From Marisa cornuarietis (taxonomy: Eukaryota > Mollusca > Gastropoda > Architaenioglossa > Ampullariidae), in contig SMMW01000525.1 of assembly GCA_004794655.1 (NCBI GenBank), positions 62,001 to 126,000 on the forward strand: a stretch of DNA of 64,000 nucleotides, written 5' to 3'. Position 1 is the stretch's first letter; each line of letters opens with the position of its first letter. The notes below the pieces were generated by a model that saw only the letters and a program-made list of their open reading frames with translations, was not told the DNA's origin and did not search any database. This document shows positions 56,611 through 64,000 of this stretch, in pieces. The translations under genes and the position numbers were made by a program.

Positions 56611-56799
56611 TAAGTCTCACGCTTTTTTTTTGCTTTTTGTTGTCCAGACAATACATACTTTAATAATTTGAATTAATTCATGAAAGTTGTGTTTCTTATG
56701 GGGTGCACAAGACCTGTCAAAGTGCCAGATAAATCTAATATAGACAGCTAACTTAATATTACAGACATCTTACATTCTGTTCTAAAGCTGACAGCTAAC

Positions 56800-58680
56800 A
56801 GTCAGTCAGTTAGTCCCTTGCCTGGCACCTTGCGTTGGGGGGAGCACATGGACAGACGAGACATGTGACAGGGCACTCTTGTCTATTGTGGGCGATAGTC
56901 AGTAGGTCCTGTACAGGACGACCAGTCCAGTCTTTGACATTCGTAAGTCAGTTCTTTCTCTGACCACCGCGGCCACCCTTCAAGGTGGCTAGAACAAGGT
57001 GTCGTGCCGGGTCACGTGGCCAAAGAAGATCAGATTACGTCGTTTGACTGTTGATAGTACAGGTTCTTAGTGTCCTACGAGTGTGGCCATCTTGTTTCTG
57101 ACAAAGTCGTTGGTTTTATGTTCTTTGTATGAGATCCGGAGCAGCCTCCTCTGGCACTTGTTCTCGAATGCCAGGATTCTTTCCGTTTCGGCCAGCAGAG
57201 TCCACGTGTCACATCCGTAGAGCAGGATCGGCACTACCAGGGATTTGTACAGATCCTATGTAGCCTAGCCATTGCTGCTGTTGCTGTTGCAATCCTGATG
57301 CGGATATCTTGCGTGGAGCTGCCGTCATTGGAGAGGGGGGCTACCAAGTACTTAAAGCTGCTGACCTCTTTGAACACCGTTCATTTAGACCTCTGCTTTG
57401 CCGTTGCCATTGATCATAACTTTGCTCTTTTCAATGCTGGTTGCAGTTGAGCTGTCTGTCAGTCTGTTGGTGAGGTCTTGCAGTTCCTTGTTAGTACCTG
57501 CTAATAAATCTATGTCATCTGCGCAGCGTAGGCTGCAGATTGGTCTTCCACCGATTGAAATGGAAGTATGATGGTCATGAATAGCTTTGAGCATGATGTT
57601 CTCCAACAATCTATTGAACACCACGGGTGATAGGGGACATCCTTTAAGCACCCCTACTGTGGTGCAAAAGAAAACTCCTATTTGGTTGTTCAGCAGTACT
57701 GTACTCGTTGAGCTGTTACACAACAACTTGGACGAGGCCTTCTTTGATATTGAATTTCCGCCTGAACATGGCATAGCCCTTCGTGCCAGACTCTGTCAAA
57801 TGCCTTTTTAAAGTCAATGAAGTTGTGGTCGAGGTCCCGCTGATGCTGAAGATGATTTTCTATAAGAAGGCGACAGTTGAATATCTGCTCAACTGTGCTT
57901 CTGCGTGGTCTAAAGCCAGCCTGTTCTTCTGCTAGCAGCTCTTTTGCGGTGGTTCTGATGCAGTTCTATAATTATGACCTTCAGCATGAATTTGCTTTGG
58001 TGACCGATAAGGCTTATGGTTCTGTAGTTCTGACACTGTTTGCTGTTTCCTTTCTTTGGGAGGGGTATGATTAGTGACTGCGTCCATTCTCTGGGCCATT
58101 CATTGCGCTCCCAGACTCTTTGCCACATGACAGTGAGGGCCTTTGTAGCTGCTTCCCCACCCTGCTTGAGCTCAGCTGGTACATTATCAACTCCTGGCGA
58201 CTTTCCTCCCTTCAGACTATGTACAACTCTTTCGACCTCTTCGCGTATGACTGGTAGGTCTGCAGGTTCGCTGTCTCTAGTCTGGTTGTTTTGGACTTTT
58301 GGAGAATGTCTTCAGCTGGTAGTTGTACAGGTCCTTGCAGAATTCTGTCCATCGGTTGAGTACAGCATTGCCTTCTGTGAGAAGGTGACCATTGCTGTCT
58401 TCGACGACTGAGATCTTCTGCTGGTCTGTCTTAGTGAGGGTCTTTAAAAGTTGATAGGCCTTTTTGTTGTCACCCCGTGCCATTCCATCCTCTATGTCCC
58501 GTCACTGATTTTCGATCCAGCTCTCCCTAGCTTCCTTCATCCCTTTCTTAATGGCACAGTTCACGTCTTTGTATGTGGTGGCTGCTTCTGGTTTGCTTTT
58601 TTTCTCTCTTCAAAACCCTTTCCGCACTGGTATAACGTGCGTACGTTCCACGTGCCCATGGATGTTCCCTGCTAACAAAC
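56800..58680 (-). mobile_element. RTE-like LINE, 5'-truncated, decayed
   Basis: Minus strand, 5'->3': linker MARGDNKKAYQLLKTLTK and LLTEGNAVLNRWTEFC (58277-58483), RT start WPREWTQSLIIPLPKKGNSK and CQNYRTISLIGHQSK (57910-58128), RT core TTVGVLKGCPLSPVVFN, ISIGGRPICSLRCADDIDLL (57385-57774), then a 3' end at 56.80-57.0 kb with a (CAGT)n tail. The RT box is CADD rather than FADD, and frames shift between segments, so the copy is inactive. Same family as 1-905 and 47.5 kb. Confidence 0.88.
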
Positions 58681-58869
58681 AATTTTTTGAACTAGTGATA
58701 AAGGTATTACTAGAGAAACTAAAGGTGGCTACAAAGGGACTACAGGGGTGGAATGTACAGGAAACCACAGACAACTACATAAAACTTTGTGTATTACCAT
58801 GCGATGATAATTGACAACTCAGGGTAAAGGCTTTTTGTTTTTCATCAATACTTTGCTTGCAATATCGCT

Positions 58870-58952
58870 CACACACACAGACACAGACACACACACAGAC
58901 ACAGACACACACACACACACGACATCGCGCGCGCACACACACACACACAACA

Positions 58953-59014
<62 letters not shown>
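58870..59014. repeat. (CA)n compound microsatellite
   Basis: CA array with GACA and GCGC interruptions, 145 bp. Confidence 0.97.
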
Positions 59015-59018
<4 letters not shown>

Positions 59019-61073
59019 CATAAGTCTGTCAGTGTATTGAGGTGTCGCCTTATTTACTGATAGAGACTTTTTCTTGACATTTATTTTATTCATTCGCCCC
59101 GTGAGGGGAACAGAGAGATTTAACTATATGTACACAAATGAAAGATAAAACAGAAGTAAATAAAATTAAATACAAGACAGTCGTAAAACTGAACAATGAT
59201 GCTAATAATGGCAATGAATTAACTAACATTTGTACCACATTACTATGAGCTAAACTACTCATATTATTTATGAAAGCTATTACGAATCATGTAGTAGGTA
59301 GCATTTAAAATGGTGATGTAGTGGATGAGAGGGTCTGTGAAAATACAGACAGGTGGTAACTTCACATCCCTGTGTCGAGTCTGAAGAACTTACTGAAATA
59401 CAAAGTATTTGCAACATTTAAAATAAAAATGCCACATGTTTACACGTGCAAAAAGCTGCCAAAGTATATATGACATATAACATGCAAAGCGATTGGATTG
59501 GGTTTGGTAAAGTTTAAATAAATTTTCTGGCACGTAGTACTGAATAAAAAATATAAAATCATCGCAAACACGTTTCTTCGACAGAAAAAATTCAGTTTTA
59601 CTAACTTAAAAGAACAAGGATACTGCAGTAACACGGATAAAAAGCGAACAAAATAGAAACAGAAGAACGTAGGTAGAGTCGTGTGACTTGTGCACCTGTC
59701 GCACAGAACCACTCATCCAAAAGAGAAATCAGATACAGGCTGTGCTTCACAGTCCAGTGACTATCATACTCTTTGTCTCTTTCTTTTCCTGCACCGGGCC
59801 CCGTCTCCTCCCCCACACCATCTCTCTTCTCTCTTACATATCTAAAGTTTCATACTTTAAACAACTAGTCAACCATTTAATCAGGACGAAAATACAGAAA
59901 TAACAACATTTAAAGACTCTAATGACTGTATTCCTTCAGAAAACAGAGAATAGAACATGGAAATCACAATCTGTTTGTCACAGGCACCCTGATAATAAGG
60001 GCGACTACAAACAAGGAAGCTTATGTTATTAGCACGGATTGGTTGAGATTTCCTCACATCAAGCAAATTAGAAGTGGCTACTAGTCTCAAAAGCATGTCA
60101 GTCTAGTACAAGTTCGACCTGAACAACACACCATTGAAAGGTAACTGCCGTGTAATTACCGAGCTACAGTCAACTGATGCAATAAGCCAAAGGTCACAAT
60201 AATTATTGCGTCCCTTCGCCTGACAGTTGAAGGGAAATAACTCGTTTAGGAACAAATAAATAGTTTCAGCCCTGATTGCCTTCCCTTGTCCCCTTCAAAA
60301 GACATAGCGGGTCTGTTTTAAAATTAAAGTTTGCGACTTTTTCTGTAGGTAGTGCAAAGGTCGGGTTGTCGTTACTTGCATGAGTTCAACCATCGTTTTT
60401 TTTGCAAATAACAAAGTAGAAGAAACAGGTACAGGTCCGCGGGGTGGGGGGGGGGTAAAATGGGGTGTCAGGAAGGGCCACGTACCCCAAACAGAGTCCC
60501 ACTGTCAAACGAACCATTCAAATACACTAAAGTGTAAAAGACAAATAAAAGTAAGCAGGAAAAGCTAAATATTAAATGGAGAATAGACAAAGAATAAAAA
60601 AGTTATAATTCTTTGTTAAGAAATTTTTAAAAGTTTAAAGCCACTACATTATGTATACATTTGAACACAATGATGCAGCGTTGTTTAGTGAGTAATAGTT
60701 TCCACTGGTCGGAAGTTGCTGGGCCCTGTATGTTTGCACCCCATGGAGGCTTTGGGATGGTGTCGCATTTTCTGTAGTTCCTGGGTCTCTGTGTTGTATT
60801 TCCTCTCTCTACTGTATGATGCAAAACATTAGTTTGCATTGTCAACCCCTGTGAGTGCTCTTGTTTGCTGAGGGTCAGCTGGCCTTGTCGCTCACCTCTG
60901 ATGATTGACTCCCCGTTGAATGTTTTGTCTGTGAGTCTGTTAGCGTGGATTGGATGAAACCCGAGACACGGGCGAAATTAAACTAAAGTTCAGCACAAAG
61001 TAACAAGGCAGGAAAATATACGCTGGTTCAAAATCTATGAGAAGAAGAACAACAGTAAACCTCAAAATTTTAA
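59015..61073. other. No host gene recognised
   Basis: AT-rich. At 60627-60845 the minus strand reads QWKLLLTKQRCIIVFKCIHN, which resembles the C-terminal end of a LINE protein, but the match is short. 59060-59120 could be an element 3' end (GCCCCGTGAGGGG). Nothing else was supported. Confidence 0.4.
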
Positions 61074-62041
61074 GTCAGACTAAAGGACAGAAACAGAAGA
61101 AGATGATGTCCGACTGGGCATAAACAGACCATGACAGTGTCAGTACAGCTGGTTTAGCTGTAATATTGATGATCTTAAAGACAATAATAGTCAATATACT
61201 GACATGGGCAGAAAGCTCTGCTTTGATCCTTTGTTCTTTAGCAGCAGTGCATTCCATTGTTGTGTGGATTAGACAAGGAGAACAGATGTTGAATGTTACG
61301 ATTGTGTGCGACTGTAGAAATTCCTGGCTGATCGAAACTCACCCACAGATATAAACACAAATATACTCGCACAGCAGTCGCTTGATTTACATATTAATCT
61401 ACTTAGTCGTTTCTAAAAGGGTTAGACATCAAATAAACAATAACAAACAATAAAATACAATGATATCTAAGCTGCCTGGCCTCTTCATACAACCAGGAAT
61501 CTAATAAGTTGCAATCAAGAAGTAGTCAGAGAGAGGAGAACTGAGAGCTCGGGGACTACTGACACCTGTGGTGTGGCACCACTCATCCAATACAAGAGCT
61601 GCTGTCACCATATCTGTTGACCTTCAGGAATTTCCTTACCTAAAGCTTCCGCTTAAATGCTTCATTGAATTTGCACGATCCACATCAACAATATTTATTA
61701 TACACGACAGACTGATCGATGGACTGACAGGGCAAAAGCAATGCTTTCATCTCTTGTTCTTTAGCAGACTAAACTACTACGGTTGGTTGCGATTATAGAA
61801 ATCACTGGCTGGTCAAAACTCGCCCACAGTTTTAGGGAGCAGGTATACAGGTATACAGTTATACAGGTACACAGGTACACAAGTACACAAGATATACAAG
61901 GCTACTCGCACGGCAGTCGCTTTGTTTCCCTACAAACTCACTCGTCACAGCTGACTGCTCTTGTAAGCAGTCGACTAGAAATCATCCGGATGGAATGAAC
62001 GTAGGACTGAAGCATGAAGGACGGCCTTTATTTGTGTAAAC

Positions 62042-62048
62042 TATAAAT
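62042..62048 (+). promoter_or_regulatory. TATA box of gene H
   Basis: TATAAAT in GTAAACTATAAATGACCACC, 42 bp before the ATG at 62084. Confidence 0.72.
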
Positions 62049-62083
62049 GACCACCACAACCACTGGCAGACACACCAAGCAAC

Positions 62084-63993
62084 ATGTCAACAACATCGCT
62101 GCTGCTTCTTCTGTTTTTCTGTGGCTCGTGCTGTGAGTATTGTAGTCGGTGTAGACCAGTTCTAGTATTTTTGAAACTTTTCTCCTTTATTGTATTTTTC
62201 TGCTTTTGTGTTGTTGCTGTTTTATTTGAGAATCGCTGTCCACGTCCTTTTTTATACTTGAAGAATACTTGAATATTTGACAATAAGATAAACTATCAAG
62301 TGTTTTACCTTCTAGATCATTGGAACATTTTATAGTATTATGTAGACAAATTTTACCTTCCTTACAGACTGCTGTTGCCCAGACTCATGGGTTCAGTCTG
62401 GAAGCTCTTGCTACTTCTACAATCAGCAACCTCTTCCCTGGGTGGAGGCTAATGTAAGTTTAACACATCATTCTGATCCATCTCTGATATATTCATATTA
62501 CACAGATGTAGTTATCAACGTCCTTACAAGCTCCAGTTTGTGTTATTTGCCATCAAAAGACTTGACAGATACAAGTATAACTATTTACTGAACATAAAAA
62601 TATGATAACCTGTGATTACAACAATTTGTGTCATCTACACGAGTTACCAGTTCTGTCCCTTTTTTGTATTTATGGGCCAAACGGAAAAGTTGCGAGAAAA
62701 ATAAAGGAAAGGAGAAAGATTGTTTGTATGTGTGAGAGAGAGAGAGAACAAGGATATACAAATTAATTAAATATTTTCACGAAGTCCTTGAAGGTGCAGG
62801 TGAGCTCAAGACACAGTGAGCTTTTCTTGATGAAGTTCGCACATTGTGTTAACATTTCTCTGTCGTAAACTGTTGGCAGTATCCTATTAGCTGAAAAACT
62901 ATAAAACATGTAGTCAAGCATGTGTTACCAATGATATCATATTGAATCGTGTTCATATTTTTTTAAATGGTTTAGGCTGTTTGCCAACTTATCGATGGTC
63001 ACCTTGTTGAAATCAGCTCGGCCACTGAGAACACCTTTGTAGCGAATTTAGTATCTACCAAACAAGGTGAGTTTACATTAAGTTACAACTTTTCAATTAT
63101 CACATACCTTATAACAATTTTGTTCAATAGGTCGAACTAAAATAATGTTTTTAAAGATTGTTTGTGTGTCTATATATTTCTGTAAAGATAAGTATCATAA
63201 TATATAGAGAGCCGATCTGATTAGCATAGAGAAACACTTAAGCAAGGATGCCAACTGATCAGGATTATAAAAAAGCAAATTTCAAACGGTTTATTGCTAA
63301 ACAATGAAAATGGTAATTTCTATCATATCTGTTCATTATACAAATTAACCCCAGTGAACATTTCTATTGACATCATGGTTTTGATTTCTTAGCTATTTTT
63401 GCGTGGATCGGAGTCGACGACATGGTAACAGATGGAAAGTGGGTTTCCTCGTCTACCAGAAGCCCCGTGGTGTACACCAACTGGCGGCCTGGAGAACCCA
63501 ACAACTATCAAGGCAAACGAGAAGACTGTGGTGGTATCATCAAAACCGGCTTTTGGAACGATGCCCCGTGTGAACCTACACAGCTCTTCCCATCTGTCTG
63601 CGAGAGGAGTGAGTCCTGCTGGACCTTTGTCTGAGTAAACATGTCAATAGAACTCAGGAACAGGACATTATCTATTTTCACCTTGGGTATCAGTTTTACT
63701 TTAGTATTAGTAAACATCCGTGATGAAACGAAATTCCCCCTGTTTGTCCAAATATTGCAAGAGGTTACTTTTTAAATCAGACCTGAAGAGTGGTTTGAAT
63801 TTTCAAGTGGACAAACAGAATTCAACATAACAATACGCAAATATTAAATTTCTTATCTTTCTTACCCTTGTATTCATTAGATTACTGTTTTATTTATTAC
63901 TTTATATTTTATCTAAAAGTTTAATTAAAGTTGCATTACTATATTTGATATTTTTATTGTGTTGTGTACACATTACTATTTTTAGCTGCCTAA
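62084..63993 (+). CDS. Lectin gene H: secreted C-type lectin (EPN/WND)
   Basis: Model: join(62084..62132, 62368..62453, 62976..63066, 63393..63608, 63986..63993), 450 bp, 149 aa, identical exon sizes to gene G. Signal exon identical to G; exon 3 AVCQLIDGHLVEISS; exon 4 IFAWIGVDDMVTDGKW, NWRPGEPNNYQGKREDC, TGFWNDAPC and PSVCER. Donor A|GTGAGT at 63609; exon 5 CTGCCTAA gives Thr-Ala-stop seven bases before the window ends. The 3' UTR is outside the window. Predicted secreted EPN/WND lectin. Confidence 0.93.
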
Positions 63994-64000
63994 GACTCTC

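Larger units (their letters stand above)
61074..64000. repeat. Inverted duplication block Y' (runs off window)
   Basis: Reverse partner of 44190-47109, carrying gene H. It starts at AGTCAGACTAAAGGACAG. Duplication continues to the right edge. Confidence 0.93.

Overview
This is animal genomic DNA: AT-rich, intron-containing and full of retrotransposons, SINEs and (GT)n/(CA)n arrays. The recognisable host genes all encode small secreted C-type lectin-domain (perlucin-like) proteins. That, together with the LINE types (an I-superfamily element with RNase H, RTE-like elements of the kind often mis-annotated as 'craniofacial development protein 2-like', Rex1-like and CR1/L2-like pieces), suggests a mollusc, probably a gastropod. 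The organism is inferred, not proven.

Layout. 1-1550: decayed RTE-like LINE and a tRNA-derived SINE (SINE-1). 2.1-5.1 kb: lectin gene A (minus) between two diverged copies of one repeat. 6.3-12.4 kb: a 5.5-kb I-like LINE (minus) inserted at the edge of a ~530-bp solo-LTR-like repeat, with both target-site duplications visible. 12.67-16.93 kb and 22.52-28.60 kb: direct segmental duplication. Copy 1 carries lectin pseudogene B (nonsense codon plus lost splice acceptor) and copy 2 carries intact lectin gene C. Each copy also holds an orphan signal-peptide exon. 17-22.5 kb: LINE fragments and a second SINE-1. 28.6-29.3 kb: a solo LTR-like element next to an orphan lectin exon (D).

31.1-64 kb is dominated by two pairs of inverted duplicates. 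Block X (31.14-40.92 kb, lectin gene E, minus) matches X' (48.72-55.76 kb, gene F, plus). Block Y (44.2-47.11 kb, gene G, minus) matches Y' (61.07-64.0 kb, gene H, plus). The order E- G- F+ H+ is not that of one simple inverted repeat. Genes E-H share an architecture: TATA box 34-42 bp before the ATG, signal-peptide exon, three lectin exons, and a tiny last exon that adds only a stop codon or a few residues. A 37-bp minisatellite occupies intron 1 of E and F.

The lectin set appears to be a rapidly duplicating and decaying family of secreted calcium-type lectins (EPN or QPD sugar-binding motifs, WND or WDD), plausibly innate-immune or biomineral-matrix proteins. A second SINE family (SINE-2) carries the same 3' end as the I-like LINE, pointing to a LINE/SINE mobilisation pair. 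Gene models are hand-built from splice signals and reading phase; no transcript data were available.
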